Below, piece after piece: positions 16,674 to 25,686 of a stretch of 64,000 bases of DNA (position 1 is its first letter; the number at the start of each line of letters is the position of its first letter). The stretch comes from Actinomycetota bacterium (GTDB taxonomy: Bacteria; Actinomycetota; Actinomycetes; Streptosporangiales; Streptosporangiaceae). The position numbers and the translations under genes are program-made. Location of the stretch: contig DAHVDE010000118.1 of the NCBI GenBank assembly GCA_027313705.1, forward strand, positions 62,001-126,000, given 5' to 3'. The notes below the pieces were generated by a model. The model was not told the DNA's origin. It did no database searches and saw nothing but the letters and a program-made list of their open reading frames with translations.

Positions 16674-18149
16674 TTGCAGGTTGAGGCGGAACTGACTGGC
16701 GTGCCTAGTCAGCCGCGGCGCCAGCCGCTGCCGTGGCACCGTGCACTCGGCATCGCGAGCCTGATCGTGGCCGCCCTGTTCTTCGCGACCGCGCTCATCG
16801 CGTACCTGGACGACGCGGTGGTCCATCCTGGTCAGCTGCTCAACTGGTTCGACCTTAACGTCTACAACGACGCCGGTCTTGTCACCAGGCAACTGCCCGC
16901 CTACCTGTATGTATGGCAATTGTCTTCGACGGTGAAGTTCACCTACACGCCGTTCGCGGCCATCGTGTTCGCGGGCTGCTCCTTCCTGAGCTGGGCCTGG
17001 CTGCGATGGGCCATGACCATCGCCAGCCTGGCGGCCATCCCGGTCACGGTGTGGCTGACCCTTGGCCAGATGGGCAGGCGCGGAACCGGGCGAGCGGCGA
17101 TGGCGCTTGCCGTAGCCGCCATTTCGCTCTGGCTGGAGCCGGTGACCAAGGCGTTGTTCCTCGGCCAGATCGAGCCGCTGTTGCTGGTGCTCGTGGTGTG
17201 GGACCTCACCAGGCCAGACAGCCGTCCGTGGAAGGGTGCCGCCATCGGCATCGCGGCCGGCATCAAGCTGGTTCCCTTGCTGTTCATACCTTACTTGCTG
17301 ATCTCAGGGAAGATCAGGCAGGCAGTCGTGGCCGCCGGCGCCTTCGCGGCGACTGCGCTACTCGGCTTTATCCTGCTGCCAGGGCCTTCGGTTTCTTACT
17401 GGCTGACCGGATACTTCATCAGGCCGGGCCGCACCGGCGGGGTCGACTCGCTCGTGAACCAGTCCCTGCTCGGCATGCTGGCCAGGCACGCGGGCAGCGG
17501 CAACGCGGCCCAGCCCATCTGGCTGCCGGTAGCGCTCGCGGTTGCCGTCGGCGGTATCGCGGGCGGTGCGCTGCTGAGCCGGACCGGCAAGCCGGTGCAA
17601 AGCTGGGTGCTCGTCGGCGTCACCAGCGTGCTCGTCTCCCCCATCAGCTGGGACCACCATTGGGTGTGGATCGTGCCGGTGCTCGCGATGATCACCGGAC
17701 TCGCCGCGGATAGCCGCGGCCTGCGTCGCTGGCTGCTCGTGATCGCGGCGCTCGCCGCGGCGGCGGTCTTCGGCTCCTGGCCATGGAACTACAGCGGTCC
17801 GCTCGCCTTCGTGCCGCAGCGCGGACTGCTCGGCTGGTTCGTCAAGCCGCCGATCTCCTATCTGGTGACCGCGCTGCATGGCTGGCAGTTGCTTACCTAC
17901 AACCTGTTCGTCATCGCTGGCCTGGTTGTCTTCGTGGTGATGCTGGTCGCTGCCCTGCCGGACAGGCGGCGCAAGCCTGCTAAGCCCACGCAAGCCACTG
18001 AACCGGAGACCGGCAGCCCACTCGCCGCACTGCTCGCCCGCGCGGACGCGGTACTCAAGTCGCCTGAGTCGCTGTTTGGCAAGCAGCACCACGCAGCGAA
18101 ACCGGCCGACGGCTATCTGCCGTCGGCCGGGAAGCCAGGCCCCGACTGA
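16674..18149 (+). CDS. GT87-family polyprenol-phosphate mannosyltransferase-like membrane protein
   Basis: A 491-residue protein with about ten membrane helices. Features of the DUF2029/GT87 family are the WFDLNVYNDAG loop after the first helix (Asp residues likely catalytic), AAIGIAAGIKLVPLLFIPYLL, VNQSLLGML and SPISWDHHWVW. Members transfer mannose or arabinose from polyprenyl phosphate to envelope lipids, outside the membrane. TTG at 16674 is the start, with GGAGG 8 bp upstream. The donor could come from the Ppm synthase at 43.7 kb. The acceptor is unknown. Confidence 0.85.
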   Translation: MQVEAELTGVPSQPRRQPLPWHRALGIASLIVAALFFATALIAYLDDAVVHPGQLLNWFDLNVYNDAGLVTRQLPAYLYVWQLSSTVKFTYTPFAAIVFAGCSFLSWAWLRWAMTIASLAAIPVTVWLTLGQMGRRGTGRAAMALAVAAISLWLEPVTKALFLGQIEPLLLVLVVWDLTRPDSRPWKGAAIGIAAGIKLVPLLFIPYLLISGKIRQAVVAAGAFAATALLGFILLPGPSVSYWLTGYFIRPGRTGGVDSLVNQSLLGMLARHAGSGNAAQPIWLPVALAVAVGGIAGGALLSRTGKPVQSWVLVGVTSVLVSPISWDHHWVWIVPVLAMITGLAADSRGLRRWLLVIAALAAAAVFGSWPWNYSGPLAFVPQRGLLGWFVKPPISYLVTALHGWQLLTYNLFVIAGLVVFVVMLVAALPDRRRKPAKPTQATEPETGSPLAALLARADAVLKSPESLFGKQHHAAKPADGYLPSAGKPGPD

Positions 18150-18158
18150 GGCTGAGGC

Positions 18159-18392
18159 TCAGGCGGCGTGCCGCTCACCTGCCGCGATCAGGTTCCGCTC
18201 GGCGGAGGTCACGCGATCTCCTGACGCACCCTGCGCTGCCCGCAGCCCGGTCCCGTAAGGCGTGGTCCGCCGACTACGGCCGTGCAGCACAATCGCGCTG
18301 ATCCCGATAATCGCGGCCGCGATCACGATCGCCGCGCCTGCGCTGATGCCAAGTCCTGCCAATGCGATGTTGATCAGGTGCGCATCCACCAT
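18159..18392 (-). CDS. Small single-helix membrane protein, hypothetical
   Basis: A protein of 77 residues (ATG at 18392; GTG at 18401 is possible) with one strongly hydrophobic helix at about residues 8-35 (IALAGLGISAGAAIVIAAAI) and a basic cytoplasmic tail. No family recognised. A TTGACA box on its strand at 18490-18495 may be part of its promoter. Confidence 0.55.
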   Translation of the reverse strand: MVDAHLINIALAGLGISAGAAIVIAAAIIGISAIVLHGRSRRTTPYGTGLRAAQGASGDRVTSAERNLIAAGERHAA

Positions 18393-18531
18393 CTCGTCCA
18401 CCTACTCAAGTCTGCTTCCGCCAGGTTCCTTCAGCGGAACCGATGTGCACGTTGTTTACATATCCATAATGCCGTCCCGAAGTGAACGTTGTCAACATTA
18501 GGGCAGAGTTCTTTTCCGCCCGAACCTGCCG

Positions 18532-19215
18532 TTACTGAGCGTGCTCTTCACCCTCGACGCCGCCGGACTCGCGCCCGGTGATCCCGACCAGCACAAACTC
18601 GCTGACCTTGGCAATGGCAGCGGCCCTTTCCTGCTCGTTCAGCAGGGCAAGCGGGCCGTCGAGCAGCAGGGTAGCCAGCCCGTGCACGGTCGCCCAGGCC
18701 GCGACCTCGGCACCTGGTCGTCTGTGCTCCTCGAGCACGCCGTTCCGCACGAGGTCGTCGAGTACGCCGCTGACCAGGGTGAATGGCCCTTCCTGCGCGA
18801 GCCGGTCGTTGACGTCGGGGATCGGCCGGTCAGGCCGGCAGAACGCGGTACGGAACAAGCCAGGGTCGTCGAGGGCAAACCGTATGTAGGCCCGGCCAAG
18901 CGCCCGCAGCCGGCGTACCGACTCCTGCGCAGGATCGGGAAGAGGCTCAGCGGAGGCCAGGCTCGCTCGCATCGCGTCGGCGAGTGCGTCAAGCGCGCGC
19001 TGCCTGACGGCATGAAGCAGGTCGCCATGATCGGTGAAGTGCCGGTATGCGGCCGCTGCCGACACCCCGGTCGCCCGGGCAGCGGCTCGCAGAACCACCG
19101 CGTCTGGGCCGCCTTGCCTGGCCATCTCGGTCGCCACGTCGGTCAGGGCGTTGGAGAGGTCACCGTGGTGGTATTTGCTGCGGTGCTGGCCATGCCCGCG
19201 CACTGTCGAGGCCAT
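18532..19215 (-). CDS. TetR-family transcriptional regulator (WHG C-terminal type)
   Basis: The N-terminal HTH runs from about residue 18 to 60 (LTDVATEMARQGGPDAVVLR, then GVSAAAAYRHFTDHGDLL). The C-terminal ligand domain contains AAWATVHGLATLLLDGPLALL, the WHG signature of one TetR subgroup. ATG at 19215 gives a normal N-terminus; an extension to 19266 is unlikely. A TATGAC box lies 4 bp upstream of the ATG, so the message may be leaderless. It is divergent from a DMT transporter and probably controls it and itself. Confidence 0.88.
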   Translation of the reverse strand: MASTVRGHGQHRSKYHHGDLSNALTDVATEMARQGGPDAVVLRAAARATGVSAAAAYRHFTDHGDLLHAVRQRALDALADAMRASLASAEPLPDPAQESVRRLRALGRAYIRFALDDPGLFRTAFCRPDRPIPDVNDRLAQEGPFTLVSGVLDDLVRNGVLEEHRRPGAEVAAWATVHGLATLLLDGPLALLNEQERAAAIAKVSEFVLVGITGRESGGVEGEEHAQ

Positions 19216-19218
19216 CAA

Positions 19219-19272
19219 GTCATAGTGCTGCACAAACCTCAGGTTGACAACGGCCGTCAGCCACATTATGAC
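19219..19272. promoter_or_regulatory. Divergent promoter between tetR and the DMT transporter
   Basis: On the plus strand TTGACA (19244-19249) and TATGAC (19267-19272) are 17 bp apart, a good sigma-70 promoter for the transporter at 19302. The inverted pair GTCATAGTG (19219-19227) and CATTATGAC (19264-19272) matches at 8 of 9 positions and may be a TetR site or two facing -10 boxes. Confidence 0.6.
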
Positions 19273-19301
19273 TAGCGGCTAGCTGCGGAAAGGAAAACCC
19301 A

Positions 19302-20210
19302 ATGGCAGTCGCCGTCCTGCTAGCGGCCGGAGCTGCCTTCCTGTCGGCACTCGCCGTCGTCTTCCAGCGGGTCGCGCTCGAGTCAGCCCCGGACACCGGC
19401 GCACTCAGTCCCCGCCTGATCGTGCATGCACTGCAAAAGCGCGGCTGGCTGGCCGGGTTCGCGCTGCTGCTCGGCACGTTCGTCCTGCAAGCCTCGGCAC
19501 TGCATTTCGGTCAGCTCAGCCTGGTCCAGCCGGTCCTGACCATGGAACTGGTCTTCCTCGTCGCGATCTTGGTGATCGGGTTTCACCGCAGCGTTGGCCG
19601 TCGCGAGGTGCTCGGGATAGTCGCCATCGTGGCCGGGCTGGCCGGCTTCTTTGCCTCAGCCTCTCCTGCCGTAGGCACCGGTCAGCCGGGCAGCACCGGC
19701 TGGATCGCCGTTTCCGCCGCTGTAATAGCCGGCGCACTCCTGCTCGTGACGGCAGGCCGGATCGGGCCGCGCTGGTGGCGAGCCACGGCCCTCGGCGCAA
19801 GCGCCGCCACGATCTTCGCCTACAACGCCGCGCTCGCCAAGACCATGACCTGGATACTCGGCCATGGCGGCATCATCAGTCTCTTCGAGACGCCCGATCC
19901 CTATCTGATCGCCCTGTCAGGCGCCTGCGGCCTCTTCGTGCTCCAGGGCGCACTGCACTCTGGCCCGGTTACCGCGTCCCGCACCGCGAACGTCGTCGTC
20001 AACCCCCTGGTCAGCATCGTCATCGGCCTCACCGCGTTCGGCGAGCGCCTTCGGTCAGGCGGCCTGTTCATCGCACTTGACGTACTGTCCATCGCGATCT
20101 TGTGCCTGGGCATAGCCGTACTGGCCCGCTCACCCCTGATCACCGGGCTGAGCGAGGAATACCTCGCAACCGCACCCCAGCCGCCAGTCCTCGCAGCCCA
20201 GCCCGACTAG
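19302..20210 (+). CDS. DMT-superfamily membrane transporter
   Basis: A 302-residue protein with nine to ten hydrophobic helices and the internal duplication typical of the drug/metabolite transporter fold (for instance FVLQASALHFGQLSLVQPVL and FVLQGALHSGPVTASRTANV occupy equivalent places in the two halves). The layout is close to NIPA/EamA-like proteins. Substrate unknown; the divergent TetR regulator suggests an inducible efflux role. AAAGGAAAA precedes ATG at 19302. Confidence 0.85.
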   Translation: MAVAVLLAAGAAFLSALAVVFQRVALESAPDTGALSPRLIVHALQKRGWLAGFALLLGTFVLQASALHFGQLSLVQPVLTMELVFLVAILVIGFHRSVGRREVLGIVAIVAGLAGFFASASPAVGTGQPGSTGWIAVSAAVIAGALLLVTAGRIGPRWWRATALGASAATIFAYNAALAKTMTWILGHGGIISLFETPDPYLIALSGACGLFVLQGALHSGPVTASRTANVVVNPLVSIVIGLTAFGERLRSGGLFIALDVLSIAILCLGIAVLARSPLITGLSEEYLATAPQPPVLAAQPD

Positions 20211-20263
20211 GCACAGCCTGCCTTCACCAGCACGCACTCGACCTCGTCCGGGCGGACGGACTC

Positions 20264-20485
20264 CACGTTGTGACGTCGCGGAGGCTGCCGCCGTCGGGAC
20301 GGCCCGGACCCGCGTTGCGGCGTCGCGGGCGCTATGGCGCGCACGTTTTGACGTTGCGGGGGCTGGCGCCCAGCGGGCGGGACCCGCGTTGCGGCGTCGC
20401 GGGCGCTATGGCGCGCACGTTGTGACGTTGCGGGGGCTGCCGCCCAGCGGGCGGCACCGCACGTTGTGACGTCGTGGGGGTGGCT
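20264..20485. repeat. Imperfect tandem repeat array (four CACGTTGTGACGT cores)
   Basis: CACGTTNTGACGT followed by a CGGGGGCTG-like tract recurs at 20264, 20342, 20416 and 20460, that is at spacings of 78, 74 and 44 bp. Between the first three, a CGCGTTGCGGCGTCGCGGGCGC block is also repeated (20311 and 20385). The array is in the gap between two convergent genes (DMT transporter and nrfD) and codes for nothing recognisable. Confidence 0.85.
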
Positions 20486-20494
20486 GCCTGGCCC

Positions 20495-20529
20495 GGGGGG
20501 CAGGGGGCGGGGGCGGGGGCGGCAGGGGG
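20495..20529 (+). repeat. G-rich tract with quadruplex potential
   Basis: Five runs of five or six G are separated by one to four bases, enough for an intramolecular G-quadruplex on the plus strand. It lies 27 bp beyond the nrfD stop codon (nrfD is on the minus strand, so its mRNA would carry the C-rich version). Confidence 0.7.
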
Positions 20530-20555
20530 TGTGTCTTTTTCTGCGGGCGAGCAGA

Positions 20556-21467
20556 TTAGGGGTTGGCTGCCTGAGATTGCACGACGTACTTGGGATCACG
20601 GGCCGACTCGACTCCGGCCCGGTGCACGGCGAACTTGGCGGCGAGGCCGCCTCCGGCCAGCAGTGCCGCCGAGGCGAGTGCCGCGGCGCGGCTGCGCCTC
20701 GCGGCGAGGCCGAGCAAGGCGCCTGACATCGTCGCCGCGCGGGCGTATTTCAGCAACTTGCCGCCTTCACCGGTGTGGTAGGGCTCGGCCACGAGGTCAG
20801 ATCGCCGCTCGAGCATGAATTCGGCGCCGCACTCGAGCGCCGCCCCGGCCAGCGCGAGCCGCTGGGAAGGACTGACGTCAGCCTGGTCGCCGGTCAATGC
20901 AGCCACCGCGAGACCAGCCGCAGCAGCAGCCGTGAGCGCGCCCCCGGTGAACAGCAGCGGCAGTTCACGGTAAGAACTGTGCCAGGCAGGCACGGCGGTG
21001 TTGGCCAGGAGCACCCCTGGATAGGCCGCGAGCAGCGGCCCGGTGACGGCCGAGCCCGCGGCAGCCGCAGTGCCAAGCGGTCCGAGCAACCCGGTGACGC
21101 TGCTCGCGGCCGCAGCCGAGGTCAGCGCGCTGTGACTGACCAGGATCCACGATCCGATGCTCATCGGCGAGGTCAGCTTGGCAACCCGCAGCATATGCAG
21201 GAATCGCTCAGGACGGCCAAGCTCAGCGGTCAGGAACGCCGCTCCGGCTGCCGCGGCCGCAGCGGCCACCACTCGCCCGGTTCTGACCAGTCCTGGCCGG
21301 CCGGTCGCCCCGGCCGCAACCCCCATGACCGCGGCCGCGCCGGACAGTTCGCCGAGAAACAGGTAGGCAGGCAAGTGCGGCTCTCGCCACCTGGTGACCT
21401 TCAGGATCGGCCGCCCGTAGTACGACTCGAACTGCGCCGCTGGCACCTGAAGCTGCTCGGCGCTCAT
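20556..21467 (-). CDS. NrfD-type membrane subunit of formate dehydrogenase
   Basis: A membrane protein of 303 residues with about eight helices. The sequence YYGRPILKVTRWREPHLPAYLFLGELSGAAAVMG is the typical opening of polysulfide-reductase NrfD-like anchors, which pass electrons from an iron-sulfur subunit to quinone. ATG at 21467 overlaps the fdhB stop by 4 bp (ATGA) with GGAGG upstream; a longer in-frame extension lies within fdhB and is a shadow. It takes the place of the cytochrome b subunit found in E. coli Fdh-N. Confidence 0.9.
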   Translation of the reverse strand: MSAEQLQVPAAQFESYYGRPILKVTRWREPHLPAYLFLGELSGAAAVMGVAAGATGRPGLVRTGRVVAAAAAAAGAAFLTAELGRPERFLHMLRVAKLTSPMSIGSWILVSHSALTSAAAASSVTGLLGPLGTAAAAGSAVTGPLLAAYPGVLLANTAVPAWHSSYRELPLLFTGGALTAAAAAGLAVAALTGDQADVSPSQRLALAGAALECGAEFMLERRSDLVAEPYHTGEGGKLLKYARAATMSGALLGLAARRSRAAALASAALLAGGGLAAKFAVHRAGVESARDPKYVVQSQAANP

Positions 21468-22378
21468 GCCCGCCTCCCAGCGAAGGCCACAGCGACACCA
21501 GCCGCGAGCGCGCCTGCCGCCAGCCCTGCCCACCGCCACATGGCAGGCAGGTCCCTGGTCGTGACCACAGGGTCGGGCGGAAGACCGTACACCTGCGGCT
21601 CGTCGAGCAGCAGGAAGAACGCCCCGGCCCCCCCGATTCCGTCTTCCGGGTCGGCACCGTACAGCCTGGCTTGCGTTATCCCTGCCTCGTGCAGTTCGGC
21701 CAGCCGTGCCTGCGCGGTCACCCTCAGCTCGTCGAGCCGCCCGAACTGGATCGAGTCGGTCGGGCATGCCTTCGCGCAGGCGGGCTCGAGTCCGCCGCGC
21801 AGCCGGTCGTAGCACATCGTGCACTTCCAGGCCCGGCCATCGTCCTCACGCCGGTCTATGACACCGAAAGGACACGCCGAGACACAGTAGGCACAGCCAT
21901 TGCACACATCGGGCTGCACGATCACCGTGCCGAATTCGGTCCGCACCAGTGCGCCGGTCGGGCACACGTCAAGGCAGCCGGCGTGCGTGCAGTGCTTGCA
22001 GACGTCAGAAGCCATCAGCCATCGAGTGGCCTGACCCGAGTCATCGGTATCGCCGGCCGAAGCGGAGATGATCAACTGGCCAGCGCCGTCCCGCGACAAC
22101 ACGGACACCTGGGGGACGGCCTGCTCGATGAAGGCCACGTGTCGCCACGCGTTCGATCCGAGCTCGGCGGTGTTGTCGTAGGACATCCCGGTCAGCTTGA
22201 GCAGGTCGGCGTCGGGATCAGGCAGGCCATTCCATTCCTTGCAGGCGACCTCGCATGCCTTGCAGCCGATGCAGACGCTGGTGTCGGTGAAGAACCCGAC
22301 ACGCTCGGGATGCCCGGCCACGTACCCGGCGTCACCGGAAACGTCCTCGAGCGGCCCGTACAGGCTGTTACTGGTCAT
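21464..22378 (-). CDS. fdhB: Formate dehydrogenase iron-sulfur (beta) subunit
   Basis: A ferredoxin-type subunit with four Cys clusters: CIGCKACEVACKEWN (near residue 35), CKHCTHAGCLDVCPTGAL, CNGCAYCVSACPFGV and CTMCYDRL...CAKACP. These hold four [4Fe-4S] centres that carry electrons from FdhA to the membrane subunit. A hydrophobic helix near the C-terminus (WAGLAAGALAAGVAVAFAG) may anchor it. ATG at 22378 overlaps the end of fdhA by 11 bp; a longer in-frame extension lies within fdhA's repeat tail and is not believed. Confidence 0.95.
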   Translation of the reverse strand: MTSNSLYGPLEDVSGDAGYVAGHPERVGFFTDTSVCIGCKACEVACKEWNGLPDPDADLLKLTGMSYDNTAELGSNAWRHVAFIEQAVPQVSVLSRDGAGQLIISASAGDTDDSGQATRWLMASDVCKHCTHAGCLDVCPTGALVRTEFGTVIVQPDVCNGCAYCVSACPFGVIDRREDDGRAWKCTMCYDRLRGGLEPACAKACPTDSIQFGRLDELRVTAQARLAELHEAGITQARLYGADPEDGIGGAGAFFLLLDEPQVYGLPPDPVVTTRDLPAMWRWAGLAAGALAAGVAVAFAGRRA

Positions 22379-25300
22379 GGTGTTCCGTTCCGCCGGGCGC
22401 CGCCGGGTGACCGGTCTGCGCTGGCCCGGCGTCTGGCCCGGCCGCTGGCTCGGCGTCTGGCTCGGCGTCTGGCCCGGCCGCTGGCTCGGCGTCTGGCCCG
22501 GCGTCGCCCTGCTGCGGCTCCCACTCGGCGCCAAGGCCGGCCTGCTCGCGGTACTGCCGCACTAGTTCTAGCCTGGCTGGCCCGCGCGGCCTGCGGCCTG
22601 GCCGGATGTCGCAGGTGGCGACCTTGCTTTCCTGTATGTACACGTTCGGGTCGAGCACGACGGGCAGCAGGTCGTTGACGGAATCACCGGTCACGATGCC
22701 TTCAGAACCCCAGTGATAGGGCAGGCCGACCTGGTGGATCACGCCTTCGCCAGGGATACGCAGCGGCCGGTTCCGCCTGGTCACGAGCACCCTGGCCTCG
22801 ATCGCCGCCCGCGCCGTGATGATCGTGGCCCAGCCGCCGTTCGCCAGGCCCCGCTCGGCCGCGAGACCAGGTGACACCTCGCAGAAAAGCTCAGGCTGCA
22901 ACTCGGCCAGCCGTCCGAGCGTCCGGCTCATGGACCCGGCTGTGTGGTGCTCGGTGAGCCGGTACGTTGTCACCACGTAAGGGTAGGTGGCCGCGTGCCC
23001 GGCTACCTGTGCCCTGACCGGAAGCCTGTCACGGTACTGCACGGAAACCGGGCTGGTGTCCTGCCCGTATACCCGGTTCCGCAGCGGCGACTCGGCCGGT
23101 TCGAAATGAACAGGCAACGGCCCGTCAGCCAGGCCGCTGGGCACGAACAGGGCAGCCTTCCCGTCGGCCTGCATGATGAAGGCGTCCGCACCGCTCAGCG
23201 CCGCCTGGGCCCTGGCACCTGGCTGCGGCCGGAACGAGGGCGGCTTGGTCTTCTCGATGTCAGGCACGTCATGCCCGGTCCATTCGCCCGCGTCGGCGTC
23301 CCACCAGATGTAGGCCTTGGCCTCGCTCCACGGCCGTCCCTGCGGGTCGGCGGAGGCCCGGTTATACAGGATCCGCCGGTTAGCCGGCCAGGCCCAGCCC
23401 CACTCAAGCGCCACCCAGGACTGCTCGGCATCCGGCTTCCGCCTGGCGCTCTGGTTCACGCCTCCGGCGAACACCCCGGCGTGAATCCAGGAACCGCACG
23501 AAGTCGAACCGTCGCCGGCCAGCTGAGTGAACGCGGACAGCGGCGATCCATCGGCCGCGTGCCCGTTGATCTCGGCAAGCACCGCGACCGCAGAAGGCTC
23601 CTCCTGCTCGCCCTCGACCGGATAGTCCCAGGTCAGGTCGAGCACCGGCCGGTCACGCGGATCGGAAGAGGAGGCCAGCTTCGCCCTGATCTTCCGGCCG
23701 AGGTGATAGATGAAGGACAGGTCGCTCCTGGCATCTCCCGGCGGGTCAAGAGCCTTTTCGTGCCACTGGAGCAGCCGCTGGGTATTGGTGAAACTCCCGT
23801 CCTTCTCCACGTGCGCCGCCGCGGGCAGGAAAAACACCTCGGTGCCGATCCGCTCGGTCACCAGTTCGCCGCTCTCGATCTCCGGGCCCTTTTGCCAGAA
23901 TGTGGCCGACTCGATCATGGCCAGGTCCTTGACAACCAGCCAGTCGAGGTTGGCGAGCGCCAGCCGCTGCAACCGCCCGCCTGCCGAGCCGACGGCCGGA
24001 TTCTCGCCGAGCAGGAAGTAGCCCTTTACCTTCCCGTCGATCATGTCTAGCGTGGTCCGGTACGTCCCGTGGTCACCGGTGATCCTCGGCAGGTAGCCGA
24101 AGCAGTAGTCGTTCGCCGCGCTGGCCGCGTCACCGAACCAGGCTTTCAGCATGCTGACGAGATAGGCGCGCTTGTTGCCCCAGAACCCGGTGTCGGGAAT
24201 ACGGCGGAGGTAGGCCTCCATGCTCTCTCCGGCGGCCGGCATCGGCAGATAGCCGCCAAGCAGGTGGAAAAGCGTCGGGATGTCGGTCGCACCCTGGATG
24301 TTGGCGTGCCCGCGCAGCGCCATGATCCCGCCGCCAGGCCGTCCCATGTTCCCGAGCAGCGTCTGCAGGATCGACGCGGTCCTGATGTGCTGCACCCCGG
24401 TCGAGTGCTGGGTCCAGCCAACCGCGTACACCCAGGCCGTAGTCTTTTCCCGCCCGCTGCATGCGACGAGGGTCGAAGCGATCCGCTCGAAATCGGCGGG
24501 CGCGATCCCGCATACCTCGTCGACCAGTTCCGGCGTGTACCTGGCGAAGTGCCTCTTGAGCACCTGGAACACGCACCTGGGATGGCTCAGCGTGAGATCA
24601 CGCTCGCCGGTGGGCTGCCAGGTCGCGTTGTCGTAGGTCCTGGTCTCCTGGTCGTAGCCGGAGAACAGCCCGTCCCCGTCCTCTGCGTCGACGAAGTCGG
24701 CAGGCAGCATGTCGGCCGCGTTCGTGTACGCGGTCACGTACTCACGGAACTCGTGCCCGCCAGCCAGCACGTAGTTGATCAGGGCGCCGAGGAACACGAT
24801 GTCGCCGCCGGCCCTGGTCGGCACGTGCGCTGATGCGAGCGCGCTCGTCCTGGTGAACCTCGGGTCCACGTGCAGCACCGTCGCACCGCGCTGCTTGGCC
24901 TGCACCACCCATTGGAACGCCACCGGATGGCATTCGGCCATGTTGGACCCGCAAATGATAATGCAATCGGAGTTGACCAGGTCACGCGGGAAAGTGGTGG
25001 CGCCACCGCGCCCGAAGCTAGTCCCCAGACCGGGGACAGTCGCGGAGTGTCAAATCCGCGCCTGGTTCTCGATCTGGATCGCGCCCAGCGCCGTCCAGAG
25101 CTTGTTGATCAGGTAATTCTCTTCGTTGTCCAGCGTCGCCCCGCCGAGCGAGGCGAACCCGAGCGTCCGGGCGACGCGCTTGCCATCGACCGACTCCTCC
25201 CAGGTTGCCGCCCGCGTCGCGAGCACCCGGTCGGCAATCATGTCCATCGCCGTCGCCAGGTCGAGCGACTCCCACGAGGCGGCGAACGGGCGCCGGTAAA

Positions 25301-25658
25301 GCACCTTGTCCTGCCGCCCTGAGTGGGTCACGAGTTGCTTGCTTGCCGCTCCCTTCGGGCAGAGCCTGCCGCGTGACACCGGCGAGTCAGGATCGCCTTC
25401 GATCTGCGTGACCGCCTCGCGTCCGCCGACCATGCCCACGTAGACCTTCTGCCCGCAGCCGACAGCGCAGTACGGGCACACGGACGACACCACTCGCGCG
25501 GCCGCCTCGGTGCGCGGCGCGGCATGCTCGGTATGCGGCGACCTGACCGCGAAACCGCGGCCGAGCCTGTCCGCACCGGTCAACTGCCGGTACACCGGCC
25601 AGTTGACCAGCCACCCCGGTCGTTCCACGCCTTTTATCCAAGCACGTACGCTCTGCAC
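22368..25658 (-). CDS. fdhA: Formate dehydrogenase alpha subunit, selenoprotein (UGA-Sec), Mo-bis-MGD
   Basis: Oxidises formate to CO2. Two in-frame halves are joined through an in-frame TGA at 25050-25052. The residues before it, IENQARI, and after it, HSATVPGLGTSFGRGG, match the Sec-His motif of the FdnG/FdhF active site, so U is read there. The N-terminal [4Fe-4S] motif is CPYCAVGCGQ...LCPKGA, and the Mo-cofactor domain follows (SNMAECHPVAFQW, GNMGRPGGG). No twin-arginine signal is seen. The GTG at 25658 is chosen; GTG at 25628 is an alternative. The C-terminal 30 residues are a repeated Pro/Asp/Ala/Glu tail. The length is about 1096 aa. It is first in the operon with fdhB and nrfD, divergent from fdhD. 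Confidence 0.94.
22421..22505 (-). repeat. Short tandem repeats in the fdhA tail
   Basis: GGCGTCTGGCCCGGCCGCTGGCTC-type units of 12 to 36 bp are repeated several times, giving the peptide repeat PDAEPAAG at the FdhA C-terminus. The opposite strand is Pro/Arg-rich. The end of fdhA is therefore probably length-variable between strains. Confidence 0.8.
25021..25052 (-). promoter_or_regulatory. SECIS element of fdhA (UGA plus hairpin)
   Basis: On the mRNA, UGA (25052-25050) is followed after 12 nt by GUCCCC-GGUCU-GGGGAC, a perfect 6-bp stem (25037-25032 with 25026-25021) and a five-base loop. The loop GGUCU equals the core of the E. coli fdhF SECIS loop that SelB contacts, and the spacing from UGA is similar. 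Confidence 0.9.
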
Positions 25659-25686
25659 TGCGGAAGCCGGCCGGCGAAAGGATGCG

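Noticed and set aside
21468-21824. N-terminal extension of nrfD by 119 residues
   Set aside because: It lies inside fdhB in another frame; the ATGA overlap with GGAGG at 21467 is the natural start.
22944-24833. Long plus-strand frames opposite fdhA (368 and 254 residues)
   Set aside because: Antisense shadows of a high-GC gene; no family motifs and no ribosome sites.
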